From: Desulfobaculum sp044987625
Lineage (GTDB): Bacteria > Desulfobacterota > Desulfovibrionia > Desulfovibrionales > Desulfovibrionaceae
NCBI RefSeq assembly: GCF_044987625.1
Contig: NZ_JBJDSB010000002.1
Coordinates: 186,001-250,000, forward strand
Length of the DNA stretch: 64,000 nt
Direction of reading: 5' to 3'
Numbering within the stretch: position 1 is the stretch's first letter; each line of letters starts with the position of its first letter. Below, piece by piece: positions 42,888 through 52,288 of the stretch. Both the position numbers and the translations under genes were made by a program. The notes beneath the pieces were generated by a model that did not search any database, was not told the origin of the DNA, and saw nothing but the letters and a program-made list of their open reading frames with translations.

Positions 42888-43715
42888 ATGTTTGATACTC
42901 CAGACAAAAGGGTGCGTGAGGACTTTGCACGCGCCAAAAGTGCACTGCATAAGGGCAACATCGCGAAGGCGTTGCTCCATGCGGCCTCTGGAGTGCGGCA
43001 AATGATGTCCCGTAAAATATTCGGGCGTGCCCGGTTTGAGGTGGAGGTTCACCTGCAGGAATTCCTCAAGGACTTCAACCGGCATCCCGAGGTAAAGGCC
43101 TTTATGCGGTCCAAGGGCGTGAAGGCTGGGCCGTATGTCACCTTCCGCCGGGGGACGGAGCGGCAGATTTTCGCCTTTTTTGTCAAGACCCTTGAGGTGC
43201 TGGAGGCAAAGGAAAAGGAAGCTGAGGAGGACGCCGAGGCCAAGCGCGCCCAACGTAAGAAGCTCCTCTTTGCCAAGGCGCAGCAGGCCTTCAACAAAAA
43301 GGAATTCCCCAAGGGCAAAAGCCTTCTCCGCCACGCCATTGAGGAGTTTGGCCGCGAGGAAGGCGTCCTGCGTGAAGCCGGGGCGCGGATGCTTAAGGCC
43401 GGGCTGTATTTCGAGGCCGGAGAAGTGCTGGAAAAGGCGCTGCTCCTCAACCCCCGCGACAGTAAGGCCCTTGCCTACGCCGTGCAGGCTTACAAGAATG
43501 CCCGCGAATATCCCAAGATGGAAAAGATGTACCGCTACGCCCTGCGGACCTTTGGGTCACACCCTAAGACCTTGCTGCACATGGCGGAGATGTATATTGA
43601 GTGGCGCAAGTACGACGAAGCCTACGACTACGCCAAACAGGCCTACGACGCCGACAAAAGCCTCGCCAAGGCCAAAAAGATTGTGGAACTGACAGAGAAG
43701 CGCATTTTCCGCTAG
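42888..43715 (+). CDS. TPR-repeat cytoplasmic protein
   Basis: 275 residues, no signal peptide or membrane helix. A basic, helical first half (about 1-130) ends in a highly charged coiled stretch (LEAKEKEAEEDAEAKRAQRK). It is followed by three or four TPR units (for example ALLLNPRDSKALAYAVQAYK and TLLHMAEMYIEWRKYDEAYD). This points to a scaffold or adaptor, but the partner is unknown. ATG 42888 has GGGAG 5 nt upstream; a GTG at 42873 is an alternative. Confidence 0.75.
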   Translation: MFDTPDKRVREDFARAKSALHKGNIAKALLHAASGVRQMMSRKIFGRARFEVEVHLQEFLKDFNRHPEVKAFMRSKGVKAGPYVTFRRGTERQIFAFFVKTLEVLEAKEKEAEEDAEAKRAQRKKLLFAKAQQAFNKKEFPKGKSLLRHAIEEFGREEGVLREAGARMLKAGLYFEAGEVLEKALLLNPRDSKALAYAVQAYKNAREYPKMEKMYRYALRTFGSHPKTLLHMAEMYIEWRKYDEAYDYAKQAYDADKSLAKAKKIVELTEKRIFR

Positions 43716-43740
43716 CGCGGTGCTGGTATCATATGCCGTC

Positions 43741-43784
43741 ACGCGAAGGGCCGCCTCCGGTATACCGGAGGCGGCCCTTCGCGT
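43741..43784. repeat. Perfect 44-bp palindrome
   Basis: Both halves are exact complements from ACGCGAAGGG to CCCTTCGCGT, with centre GGTATACC. It lies between the convergent TPR and heptosyltransferase genes. It is probably a bidirectional transcript-end hairpin, although there are no T-runs. The inner part CGCCTCCGG resembles the tag of the hairpin repeats elsewhere. Confidence 0.8.
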
Positions 43785-43802
43785 TGGCAAAAGTGATGCG
43801 TG

Positions 43803-44822
43803 TTATGGCTGCGGCGCGGTAACGGCGCGGAAGACGGCGTCTGGCGTGATGTCCCTCATGCACTGGACGCCGCGGTCACAGCCGCGTCCGCCGTGCAGGG
43901 AGCAGGGGCGGCAGGGCAGGGCGGATTCCAGCACGGTGTCGTGCTCGCCGCTGGGAAAGAAGCCCCAGTGCCGCGTGGTGGGGCCAAACAGGCCCACGGT
44001 GCGGGTGCGCACAGCGGTGCCGAGGTGCATGGGACCGGAGTCGCCCGTGACCAGCACGGAGCACTGCTCCAGCAGGGCGCAGGTTTGGCGCAGGGTGGTG
44101 GCGCTGGTGAGGTCGGTGACGCCCTCGGGCGCGGATGCGCCGTAAAGCGGGGCGGGGTCGTGCCCGATAATGAGGCACTGCCATCCGGCGGCAAGCAGCC
44201 GCTCCGCCAGCTCGCGCCATGAGTCGTCCGGCCATTTTTTACCGTCGTGCGTGGCGTAGGGATGCAGGGCGGCGATGGGCGCCGCGAGGTTGTGGCGGGA
44301 CAGAATCCCCCGAGCCTCGGCGCGTTCAGCCTCGCTCAGGTGAATGACGGGGCGCACGGCGGAGGCCGGGACGGTGCCGCGCTCCACGGCGCGGGCGTAG
44401 CGCTGCGGGACATTGAGCGATGTCAGGCTGTCCCCCGCCCACTGCCAGCCAAACCGGCCGTACAGCCGCCGCGTCAGCGAAAATTTTGGATACCGCCGCA
44501 CCGGACCGCGCCAGAATGTGGCCAGCACCATGGACCGCAGGGTGCCGTGCAGGTCGAGAAGCCCCCAGCCGTTATAGCGTGCGGCCAGTTCGCGCGCGGC
44601 CTGCACCCATTTGAGGCCCTTAAGGGAGGCGTCCTCGGGCATGACGGTGTTTTCTATGGCCGGGTGTCCGGTTAGCACCGGGGCATTGGGCTTTTTGGTC
44701 AGGACGTGGAAGGTCCAGCCGCGTGTGGCATGCAGGTGGTCCAAGACGCCAGTGGTCAGCACCACGTCGCCAAGGGCAGACATACGCACAACAAGCCATG
44801 AGGTGGGAAGCGCCTTAGCCAC
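43803..44822 (-). CDS. Family 9 glycosyltransferase (heptosyltransferase-like)
   Basis: 339 residues. Features of the GT9 family: an opening SWLVVRMSALGDVVLTTGVL for the acceptor side and VLVTGDSGPMHLGTAV for the nucleotide-heptose site. A cysteine-rich end (PCRPCSLHGGRGCDRGVQCM) is shared with its neighbour. It likely adds a heptose to the LPS inner core. The start is GTG 44822, which overlaps the upstream gene's stop (GTGGCTAA) and has GGAG 7-8 nt before it; longer frames run inside the neighbour gene. Confidence 0.85.
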   Translation of the reverse strand: MAKALPTSWLVVRMSALGDVVLTTGVLDHLHATRGWTFHVLTKKPNAPVLTGHPAIENTVMPEDASLKGLKWVQAARELAARYNGWGLLDLHGTLRSMVLATFWRGPVRRYPKFSLTRRLYGRFGWQWAGDSLTSLNVPQRYARAVERGTVPASAVRPVIHLSEAERAEARGILSRHNLAAPIAALHPYATHDGKKWPDDSWRELAERLLAAGWQCLIIGHDPAPLYGASAPEGVTDLTSATTLRQTCALLEQCSVLVTGDSGPMHLGTAVRTRTVGLFGPTTRHWGFFPSGEHDTVLESALPCRPCSLHGGRGCDRGVQCMRDITPDAVFRAVTAPQP

Positions 44823-45849
44823 GCGTCTGCTCCAGTGTGGTTCGTACGGCGTCCCACGCGGCGTCGGGTGTGATGCCGCGCATGCAGTCGTGGTGGCCCT
44901 TGGGGCACTGCCGGGGACCGTGCAGGGAGCAGGGGCGGCAATCCAGCGGATTTTCCAGCACCGTGGAGTGCTGCCCACGCGGGAAGAATCCAAGTTCGCG
45001 CACCGTGGGGCCAAAGATGGCCACCAGCGGCGTGCCCTGCACCCACGCCAGATGCATGGGACCGGAGTCGCCGGACAGGTAGCAGTCCACGCCAGCGATA
45101 TACGCCCCAAGCTCAGGCAGGCTCAGTTGCCCTGCAAGGTTGGAGACCTGACCGCTGTCCGGCGAGACGCCAGACAGGCGCAGAACCTCTTCAGCAAGGT
45201 GGACTTCGTCCGGTCCGGCAAAGAGGAGGACGTGGATGCCCGCGTCGGCGGCGCTGCGCATGACGCTGGCAAAGTATTCCAGCGGCCACTGCTTGGTGGG
45301 CCATGTGGAGCCGGGATGAATGCCAAGGGTGGGGGCGTCGATATCCGCGAAAAAGTTTCGCGCGCGCACCCGCGCCTGCGGCGGGAGCACCAGCGTGGGC
45401 TTGGTGGTGGACGGAATGCTCAGCGGCTCAAGGAGTTTGCCAAGGCGCTCAATTTCCTCCAACTGGTCAAAGGCGCGGTCCACGGTGTGGGTGTAGAGCC
45501 AGTTGTTGAACCATGGGGAATTGTAGCCAATACGGCGGCTTGCCGACGTCCAGCGCGCAATGAGGCCGCTGCGCAGGCTGGTGTGGGGGCTTATCCACAG
45601 GTCAAAGCCTTCCTGCGCCAGCGAGCGCCCAAGGCGGTACGCGCCGCGAAGGCCCTTTTCTTTGCCGCGCTTGTCAAAACCGCGCACGGATGTCAGTTCC
45701 GGCTGGGCCGTAAACAGGCTGTCCACGCCTTTGCGCACAAAAAAGTGAAGCTCCGCCTCGGGGTAAGCCTGCGAGACGGAGTGGAGAAGCGGAAGGGTCA
45801 GGATGGCATCGCCAAGAAAGGCGGTGTTCCAGATGCCGATTTTGATCAT
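44815..45849 (-). CDS. waaF: Family 9 glycosyltransferase, heptosyltransferase II-like
   Basis: 344 residues. MIKIGIWNTAFLGDAILTLPLL opens the N-terminal domain; LGIHPGSTWPTKQWPLEYF and YLSGDSGPMHLAWVQGTPLVAIFGPT form the donor site, as in WaaF. The C-terminal cysteine motif CRPCSLHGPRQCPKGHHDCM matches ADP-heptose:LPS heptosyltransferase II. It sits between gmhB (overlap ATGA) and a second GT9 gene (overlap 8 bases), forming a heptose activation and transfer operon. Which enzyme adds the first and which the second heptose cannot be decided here. Confidence 0.88.
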   Translation of the reverse strand: MIKIGIWNTAFLGDAILTLPLLHSVSQAYPEAELHFFVRKGVDSLFTAQPELTSVRGFDKRGKEKGLRGAYRLGRSLAQEGFDLWISPHTSLRSGLIARWTSASRRIGYNSPWFNNWLYTHTVDRAFDQLEEIERLGKLLEPLSIPSTTKPTLVLPPQARVRARNFFADIDAPTLGIHPGSTWPTKQWPLEYFASVMRSAADAGIHVLLFAGPDEVHLAEEVLRLSGVSPDSGQVSNLAGQLSLPELGAYIAGVDCYLSGDSGPMHLAWVQGTPLVAIFGPTVRELGFFPRGQHSTVLENPLDCRPCSLHGPRQCPKGHHDCMRGITPDAAWDAVRTTLEQTRG

Positions 45850-46463
45850 GTGACTGATTCGCCGATTGTGGCGTTATGATGTAGAATGAAATCGCATGCC
45901 GCGCCAAGGTCGCGGGCAACGACGTGGGGCGCGCCCGCAGGGCGCGGCGAAGGCCGGGTCCAGATGGAGAGCGGCGCGCCAAGGGCGTACTTGTCCAGCT
46001 CCCCCGCACCTTTGCCGGTCAGCACCAGAATACTGGCGGCCAGCCCGGCCTCAAGGCCAAAGCGCACGTCTGCGTCCTTGTCGCCAATCATGACAGTGTT
46101 CGCCGGTGTCAGCCCATGGTCGGCGGCAAGGCGCGACCACATGCCCGTGGCGGGTTTGCGGCAGTTGCAGGGCGCATCCGGGGCGTGGGGGCAGAAGGCG
46201 GTGTCCACAATGCTGACGCCGTAGTCCGCGAGCATGTCACGCAGGCGGGCGTCCACGGCGTGGTAGTCCGCCTCGGGAAAATAGCCCCGGCCGATGCCGG
46301 ATTGGTTGGTGGCAATGAACAGGCGTATTCCGGCGCGCGCCAAAAGCGTAAGCCCCTCTCCCGCACCGGGAAGAAGTTCAACGCCTGCGGGATCGTGCAG
46401 GTAGTGCTTGTCGACGATGACGGTTCCGTCTCGGTCGAGGATGACGTTTTCGATGTTTTCCAT
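45846..46463 (-). CDS. gmhB: D-glycero-D-manno-heptose 1,7-bisphosphate 7-phosphatase
   Basis: 205 residues of the HAD family. The nucleophile motif is LDRDGTVIVD, followed by IATNQSGIGRGYF and the zinc loop CPHAPDAPCNCRKP that distinguishes GmhB from histidinol phosphatase. IGDKDADVRFGLEAGL carries the Mg-binding Asp pair. It makes heptose-1-phosphate for ADP-heptose. ATG 46463 gives the normal N-terminus but has little ribosome-site complementarity. The stop overlaps the GT9 start. Confidence 0.92.
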   Translation of the reverse strand: MENIENVILDRDGTVIVDKHYLHDPAGVELLPGAGEGLTLLARAGIRLFIATNQSGIGRGYFPEADYHAVDARLRDMLADYGVSIVDTAFCPHAPDAPCNCRKPATGMWSRLAADHGLTPANTVMIGDKDADVRFGLEAGLAASILVLTGKGAGELDKYALGAPLSIWTRPSPRPAGAPHVVARDLGAACDFILHHNATIGESVT

Positions 46464-46679
46464 AAGAAGAAGATAGGGTATAGGCGGTCTCGCCGTTACG
46501 CGTCTCTTTGTGAGCCACAACAGGCGCGGCGTCAAGAGTGGGGCCATGTGCAACTATTATCACTTGCGCGCAGGCGCGGAGCTCTGGTAGACAGCCAAAC
46601 AGTAAAGAGGAACCTGTGAAACCGCACCAATGCTTGATTAGCGAAAAAATTTCAGAAGCCGGAACCGGTGGAGTCCGCT

Positions 46680-47723
46680 GTGCTTGAACTCATTCTGGCC
46701 ATCGTTCTCGCCACCGGGGTCTCCATGTTTTGCTCGGTGAGCGAGGCGGCGCTGTATTCAGTGCCGTGGAGCGTTATAGAGCGGTTAAGAAAGGCGAACT
46801 CCAAGTCCGGACACCGCCTCTACGCCCTCAGGATGAATATTGACGAGCCCATCGCGGCCATCCTGACACTGAACACGGTGGCGCACACAGCAGGCGCGGC
46901 CATAGCGGGCGCTGCGGCGGACAAGCTCTTTGGCTCCGAGAATCTGCTGTACTTCACCCTTGTGTTCACCGTCATCATCCTTGTGTTTTCGGAGATTTTG
47001 CCGAAGACCGTGGGTGTGCAGTATACGCGGACCCTTGCGCCGCTGTTGGCGCGGCCCATGGGTGGGCTGGTCTGGCTCCTTAAGCCCGCCATTTGGGTGC
47101 TGGGCTGGGTGTCCAGACTGTGCGAGCCCAAGTCCGCCGGCCCATCGGCCACGGAAGAGGACATCACCGCCCTTGCCGCGCTCTCGCGCCGTTCCGGGGT
47201 GCTGAAGCCGTACGAGGAAGAGTCCATCCGCAACATCCTGCAACTGGATGTGAAGGTGGTGCGCGAGATTATGACGCCGCGTACTGTGGTGTCGTCACTG
47301 CCCTCGTCCATGACGGTGGCCGAGGCGCGCGAGGACACGCACTGCTGGGCGCACAGCCGCGTGCCCGTCTACGATGAGGACCCCGAGGACATCGTGGGTA
47401 TCGTCTTCCGGCGCGACGTGCTGGAAGCCGCCGCCGAGGACCTTGAGGACCGCCGCTTGATGGACCTCATGAAGCCTGTGCTCTTTGTGCTGGATACCTT
47501 GACCCTGGACAGGCTGCTGGGTAAATTTTTGGGATCGCGCACGCATTTGTGTGTGGTTCTGGACGAATATGGCGGGCTGTCCGGCGTGGTAACGCTGGAG
47601 GACGTTCTTGAGGAAATCCTTGGTAAGGAAATCGTGGACGAGACCGACGAAGTGACAGACATGCGGGAACTTGCCCGTCAACGCCGCGCCGAGCTTGCCC
47701 GGGCGGTGAAAAAATCCAGATAG
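46680..47723 (+). CDS. CNNM/CorC-type transporter (DUF21 plus CBS pair)
   Basis: About 347 residues. The N-terminal DUF21 membrane domain with four helices contains SEAALYSVPWSVIERLRK and LVFSEILPKTVGVQYTR. Two CBS domains follow (about 195-315) with MTPRTVVSSLP and VVLDEYGGLSGVVTLEDVLE. Proteins of this kind are Mg2+ or other divalent-cation exporters. There is no CorC_HlyC transporter-associated domain at the end. GTG 46680 is preferred to GTG 46668 because GGTGGAG lies 6 nt before it. It lies 8 bp before ccmE, an association without obvious functional reason. Confidence 0.85.
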   Translation: MLELILAIVLATGVSMFCSVSEAALYSVPWSVIERLRKANSKSGHRLYALRMNIDEPIAAILTLNTVAHTAGAAIAGAAADKLFGSENLLYFTLVFTVIILVFSEILPKTVGVQYTRTLAPLLARPMGGLVWLLKPAIWVLGWVSRLCEPKSAGPSATEEDITALAALSRRSGVLKPYEEESIRNILQLDVKVVREIMTPRTVVSSLPSSMTVAEAREDTHCWAHSRVPVYDEDPEDIVGIVFRRDVLEAAAEDLEDRRLMDLMKPVLFVLDTLTLDRLLGKFLGSRTHLCVVLDEYGGLSGVVTLEDVLEEILGKEIVDETDEVTDMRELARQRRAELARAVKKSR

Positions 47724-47731
47724 GACCATAT

Positions 47732-48163
47732 ATGGCGAAGAAAACGAACAAGACAGTCTACATTGTGGCCCTGCTCCTTCTCGTGGGCGGTCTGGGATCG
47801 CTTGTGTATTCCGGCCTGTCACAAAACAGTGTGTATTTTCTGAACGTTTCCGAAGCGCGGGCCATGCCCGTGGGTGAGCTTTCCAACGTGCGTCTGTTTG
47901 GCACCGTTGCCGCTCAGGACATCGTTGGCGGTCCCGGTCAGAAAGGCGTGCAGTTCCGCCTGCTGGACAAAAGCGGCAACAAGGACTCCATCGCGGTGGA
48001 GTACGACGGCGTGGTGCCCGACACCTTCAAGCCCGGTGCCGAAGTTATTGTCGAAGGCGGTGTTGATTCCACTACCGGCGTCTTTGGCGCTCGGACCCTC
48101 ATGACCAAGTGCCCCTCCAAATACAAGAAGCAGCGCGAGCAGGAAAAAGCTCAGAACGGCTGA
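47732..48163 (+). CDS. ccmE: CcmE heme chaperone with Cys in place of the heme-binding His
   Basis: 143 residues: an N-terminal anchor helix then the OB-fold domain (SVYFLNVSEARA..., NVRLFGTVAAQDIV, GVVPDTFKPGAEVIVEG). In most bacteria the covalent heme His lies in an AKHxxxY motif; here the segment is MTKCPSKYKK, so Cys127-x3-Tyr131 replaces it. This CxxxY type was reported for Desulfovibrio and archaeal systems. It takes heme from CcmC and passes it to CcmF for c-type cytochromes. First gene of the ccm run; an AGGA site precedes the ATG. Confidence 0.93.
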   Translation: MAKKTNKTVYIVALLLLVGGLGSLVYSGLSQNSVYFLNVSEARAMPVGELSNVRLFGTVAAQDIVGGPGQKGVQFRLLDKSGNKDSIAVEYDGVVPDTFKPGAEVIVEGGVDSTTGVFGARTLMTKCPSKYKKQREQEKAQNG

Positions 48164-48236
48164 TGCGCACCTGTTCCCCCTCCTTTGCGCCACTCTCACG
48201 CCCGGCCTTGGCCGGGTCTTCTCTGACGAGGTGACG

Positions 48237-50111
48237 ATGCATCTTTTCGCCCATTACTGTTTGTTGGCTGCTCTGCTCTTTTCGCTGGGGCTTGGTGGCC
48301 TTTCCCTGTACGCGGCATGGACCGGCAAGCGCGGGTTCTCCGTGTGGCATGAGCGTGGTCAGTTGGCCATGCTGGCCCTTGTGGTCGCCGCCAGTGCCGT
48401 GCTTCTTCGCGCACTGGTTGGCCGCGACTTCTCCCTGCAATACGTTGCGCAATATACCGATACCTTCCTGCCCATGTTTTACACGGTCACGGCCTTTTGG
48501 GCCGGGCAGGCCGGGTCGTTTCTGTTTTGGGCTCTCGTGGTTGTGGCCTGCGGCGCCGTGTATTCCGCCACAGAACATTACCGCGGCCTCAGTCCGCAGA
48601 CCAAAACGTGGTTCTGGCTGTTTCACCACACGGTGTCGGCCTTCTTCCTGTATATTCTTTCCGGCCCGTCCAATCCGTTTCTGGAGCTGTCGCCCGCGCC
48701 CGCACAGGGCAACGGCCTGAATCCGCTGCTGCAGAATCCGGGCATGATTTTCCATCCGCCCCTGCTGTTCCTTGGCTATGGCGGCTTTACCGTGCCGTGT
48801 TGCTTGGCGCTGGCGTCGTGGGTGAACCGCGAGCAGCAGCCGTGGCTGGAGCATGGCCGCAAGTGGGTGCTGTTTGCGTGGATGTTCCTGACCGCAGGCA
48901 TCATCCTTGGTGCGTGGTGGTCCTACATGGAGCTGGGCTGGGGCGGCTACTGGGCATGGGACCCGGTTGAAAACTCCTCCCTTGTGCCGTGGTTGGCCTC
49001 GACGGCCTTTGTGCATACGGCCATCATCCAGTCCCGCCGCAACTCCCTGCACCGGACCAACGTCTTCTTCATCGCGCTGACGTTCCTCCTGTGCATCTTT
49101 GCCACCTATGTGGTGCGAAGCGGCGTTGTGGACTCCCTGCATGCCTTTGGCACCAGTGAACTTGGCGAGCCGATTCTGCTCTTTATGGTGGGCGGTCTGA
49201 TTGTGGCGATTATTGCCACCTTCTCCGCCAAGGAGCCGGATGCCCGCCCGCTGGACGACCTGTTCTCGCGTCCGGGGCTGTTGTTCCTAGCTGCGTGGAT
49301 GTTCCTCGCCATCGGCTTTGTGGTGTTCCTTGGCATTTTGTGGCCTGTTATCTCCACCATCTGGAGCCAGCAGCCCATCGGCCTTGAGGCGGACTTCTAC
49401 AACAAGGTTTGCCTGCCGCTGTTTGCGCTTATTTCGGTCTTCCTCGTGTTCTGCCCGTGGCTTGGCTGGAAGGGCGGCATCCGCGACAAGAAGATGTTCT
49501 ACGCCGTGTGCGCGGCCATCCTGCCCGCTGCAGGGTTTTTCTGGATGGTTGGCGTGCGCCACCCCGTGGCCCTGATGGGCGCGGTGGCGGCGTGTGTGGG
49601 CCTTGCGGGCATTGTGGGCCTGTTCATGACCCGTCGCGATATGTTGCGCAACCCGTCCTCTCTTGCGGCCTACGGCGTGCACGTTGGTCTGCTGCTGATG
49701 ACGCTGGGCATCGCCTTCTCCGGCCCCTACAAGGTGGAGAATGAGGCGGTTCTGGAGCCTGGCCAGAGCATGCAGGTTGCCGAGTACACCGTGACCTACA
49801 AAGACAGCGAGGAAGTCTCCACGCCCGGTATGGCCTACTTTGAGGTGCTGCTGTCCGTGGACAAGGACGGCAAGCATGTGGGCGAACTGACGCCGCAGCG
49901 CCGGGCCTACCGCAACAACAAAAATGTCTTTGCCGAAGTGTCCGTTATTCCGGGCCTTGGCGATGAAATCTATGCCACCCTTATCGGGTCCACCAAGGAA
50001 GGGAGCGTTTCCCTGCGCATCAGCGTGAATCCTTTGGTGAACTGGATTTGGATTGGCGGCACCCTGATGTCCATCCTGCCGCTACTGGCTTTCCGCCGCA
50101 GAAAAGCGTAG
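48237..50111 (+). CDS. ccmF: CcmF, cytochrome c heme lyase component
   Basis: 624 residues with about 14 membrane helices. The tryptophan-rich heme-handling motif WGGYWAWDPVENSSLVPWL and flanking His residues (HPPLLFLGYGGF, FVHTAIIQ) are characteristic. It attaches heme to CxxCH motifs of exported apocytochromes. The start is set at ATG 48237, with GAGG 6 nt upstream, rather than the GTG at 48231. No ccmG or ccmH follows, as expected for the CxxxY variant of this pathway. Confidence 0.95.
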   Translation: MHLFAHYCLLAALLFSLGLGGLSLYAAWTGKRGFSVWHERGQLAMLALVVAASAVLLRALVGRDFSLQYVAQYTDTFLPMFYTVTAFWAGQAGSFLFWALVVVACGAVYSATEHYRGLSPQTKTWFWLFHHTVSAFFLYILSGPSNPFLELSPAPAQGNGLNPLLQNPGMIFHPPLLFLGYGGFTVPCCLALASWVNREQQPWLEHGRKWVLFAWMFLTAGIILGAWWSYMELGWGGYWAWDPVENSSLVPWLASTAFVHTAIIQSRRNSLHRTNVFFIALTFLLCIFATYVVRSGVVDSLHAFGTSELGEPILLFMVGGLIVAIIATFSAKEPDARPLDDLFSRPGLLFLAAWMFLAIGFVVFLGILWPVISTIWSQQPIGLEADFYNKVCLPLFALISVFLVFCPWLGWKGGIRDKKMFYAVCAAILPAAGFFWMVGVRHPVALMGAVAACVGLAGIVGLFMTRRDMLRNPSSLAAYGVHVGLLLMTLGIAFSGPYKVENEAVLEPGQSMQVAEYTVTYKDSEEVSTPGMAYFEVLLSVDKDGKHVGELTPQRRAYRNNKNVFAEVSVIPGLGDEIYATLIGSTKEGSVSLRISVNPLVNWIWIGGTLMSILPLLAFRRRKA

Positions 50112-50121
50112 GAAAGTCGGC

Positions 50122-50787
50122 ATGATGCTTCGACTTGAGAATGTTGCTAAGTTCTACGGCTCGAAGCTCGTCTTTAAGAAGATGAGCTTCGAGCTGGAGC
50201 GCGGCCGCGTCTTGCTGCTGGTTGGCGAGAATGGCGCGGGCAAATCCACGCTCCTGAAGATATTGTCCGGACTGGCCCGGCCTTCCGCCGGGTCCGTCCA
50301 CTGCGCCGCCTCGCAGGACCGCGTTGCCTACGTGGGCCACCAGACCTTCATCTACCCCAAGCTCAGCGCCGTGGAGAACCTTGCCTTTTGGGCCAAGCTC
50401 TATGGCGCGGACACCAGCGAGACCACCCTTGTGCGCATGCTGGACCGGGTGGGCCTGAAGGCGGCGGCCTTTGAGGAGGCGGGGTCCTTCTCGCGCGGGA
50501 TGGCCCAGCGCCTGTCGCTGGCCCGCGTGTTTATGCTGGACCCGGAACTGCTCTTCCTTGACGAGCCGGGAACGGGGCTTGATGTGCGCTCGCAGGAGGT
50601 GCTGTACGGCGAAATCGCCGCGGCCCGTGAGCGTGGGGCGACCATTGTGTGGGTCAGCCACGATGTGGCGGGCGACCTGCACCGTGCGGACACCGTCCTT
50701 GCCATAGAGGGCCGCACTGTGGGCTACTTTGGCCCGGCGGCGGACTATGTGCCGACCGGGGCTGTGGCTGTGGGAGGTGGCGCGTAA
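50122..50787 (+). CDS. ccmA: CcmA, heme-export ABC ATPase
   Basis: 221 residues. Walker A is GENGAGKST, the signature region SFSRGMAQRLSLARV, Walker B LLFLDEP, and the switch His VSHD is present. It drives release of holo-CcmE from CcmC in complex with CcmB. The stop overlaps the ccmB start (TAATG). Confidence 0.93.
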   Translation: MMLRLENVAKFYGSKLVFKKMSFELERGRVLLLVGENGAGKSTLLKILSGLARPSAGSVHCAASQDRVAYVGHQTFIYPKLSAVENLAFWAKLYGADTSETTLVRMLDRVGLKAAAFEEAGSFSRGMAQRLSLARVFMLDPELLFLDEPGTGLDVRSQEVLYGEIAAARERGATIVWVSHDVAGDLHRADTVLAIEGRTVGYFGPAADYVPTGAVAVGGGA

Positions 50788-51464
50788 TGTTCGCTTCCGC
50801 TGTTGCCATTGCCCGCAAGGATATGCGCCTTGTGCTGTCCGGGGGCGTTGGTCTTGCGCAGCCCATTTTGTTGGGCCTTTTGCTTATTTTTGTGTTCAGC
50901 ACGTCGCGACCCGCCGGGGAGCTTGTTCCCGCGCAGGCCGCGGCGGGTATTTTTTGGCTGGCCTCGTGCTTTTCGCAGGTGCTCATCTTCAATACTCTGT
51001 ATGGGTTGGAGGAGATGAACGGCGCGCGGACGGCGCTGTTGTTGTCGCCCATTCCGGTGCACGGGGTGTGGCTGGGCAAGGCCCTTGCCGGTTTTGCGCT
51101 GCTTTTTGCCTCGCAGCTTGTGTTTGTTCCGGCGGCGGTGGTCTTCCTTGGGCAGGACGTGCATGCGGACTGTTTGGTGATGTTGGCCACCCTTGTTGCT
51201 GTGGACTGGGGCGTTGTGGTGCTGGGCGCGCTGCTTGGCGCGCTGGCGCAGGGGCAGGCCGCCAAGGAATCGCTGCTGACGGTGATTTTGTTTCCTTTGC
51301 TCATTCCGCTGTTGCTGGCTGGCGTCAGCATTGGCGGCGCGTACTTTGCCGGAGAGAGCACCAGCGGCCTTATGGGTTGGCTGGGATTGGCCGGAGCCTT
51401 TGACGCGCTGTTTACGGGCGCGGCCCTGTTTTTGTTCCCGCATGTGTATGGGGCCGAAGGCTAA
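50787..51464 (+). CDS. ccmB: CcmB, membrane subunit of the heme-export ABC complex
   Basis: 225 residues with six membrane helices. It opens with AIARKDMRLVLSGG, and the segment NTLYGLEEMNGARTALLLSP is characteristic of CcmB. It pairs with CcmA to handle heme-loaded CcmE. Translation is coupled to ccmA by the overlapping start. Confidence 0.93.
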   Translation: MFASAVAIARKDMRLVLSGGVGLAQPILLGLLLIFVFSTSRPAGELVPAQAAAGIFWLASCFSQVLIFNTLYGLEEMNGARTALLLSPIPVHGVWLGKALAGFALLFASQLVFVPAAVVFLGQDVHADCLVMLATLVAVDWGVVVLGALLGALAQGQAAKESLLTVILFPLLIPLLLAGVSIGGAYFAGESTSGLMGWLGLAGAFDALFTGAALFLFPHVYGAEG

Positions 51465-51562
51465 AGGGCGTCTGGCGACGCATTGAATACAGTTTGGCCG
51501 CCATCCGTGCGCAGCGCGCTGTGGACGGACGGCGACGATCTACCCAAACGGAGAGAGAACGA

Positions 51563-52243
51563 GTGAACAGCCGCACGAACTGGCTTCCCTTTGCCGCAGT
51601 CGCCTGCGCGCTGGCCATGGCCGTGAGCCAGTGGTTCATCTGGGTGTATGCCCCCGTGGAGGAGACCCTTGGTCCGGTCCAGAAGATTTTTTACTTTCAC
51701 CTTGGCCTTGCATGGTGGGCGCTGTTTAGCTTCTTCGTCGTGTTTGTGGCCGGGGTGCTGTTTCTGCTGAAACGGACATCGCGCTTTGACCATCTGGGCG
51801 GTGCTGCCGCTGAGGTGGGCGTGCTGTTTGCGGGCCTTGCGCTGGTGACGGGTTCCGTATGGGGCCGCGCCTCGTGGGGCGTGTGGTGGACGTGGGACCC
51901 GCGTCTGACCACCACGCTGATTATGTGGTTCGTCTACTGCGCGTACCTTATCCTGCGCGCCAGTGGCATTGGCGAGGAACGCCGCGCCACGGTTTGCGCC
52001 GTGGTGGGGATTGTCGCCTTTTTGGACGTGCCGCTGGTCTTTTACTCCGCCCGCATGTGGCGGAGCATCCATCCGGCTGTTTTTGCCAAGCAGGGTGGCG
52101 GGCTGGAGCCGGAGATGCTGACAACGCTCTTTGTCTCCCTTGCCGCCTATGGCCTTTTGTGGCTGTGCGTGACGACCATCCGCGCGCGCCAGCTTGCAGC
52201 CGGAGAGAAACTCGACGCCCTTGCCAAGGGCGGAATGCACTAA
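51563..52243 (+). CDS. ccmC: CcmC, heme delivery to CcmE
   Basis: 226 residues with six membrane helices and the WWD motif WGRASWGVWWTWDPRLTTTL, flanked by conserved His (FYFHLGLAWW and RSIHPAVF). It presents heme to CcmE. The start is GTG 51563 with GGAGAG about 7 nt upstream; the longer frame to 51494 has no support. Confidence 0.94.
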   Translation: MNSRTNWLPFAAVACALAMAVSQWFIWVYAPVEETLGPVQKIFYFHLGLAWWALFSFFVVFVAGVLFLLKRTSRFDHLGGAAAEVGVLFAGLALVTGSVWGRASWGVWWTWDPRLTTTLIMWFVYCAYLILRASGIGEERRATVCAVVGIVAFLDVPLVFYSARMWRSIHPAVFAKQGGGLEPEMLTTLFVSLAAYGLLWLCVTTIRARQLAAGEKLDALAKGGMH

Positions 52244-52288
52244 ACGACAACACACGGCCTCCGACGAAGTGGGGGCGGGGAGTTCGTC

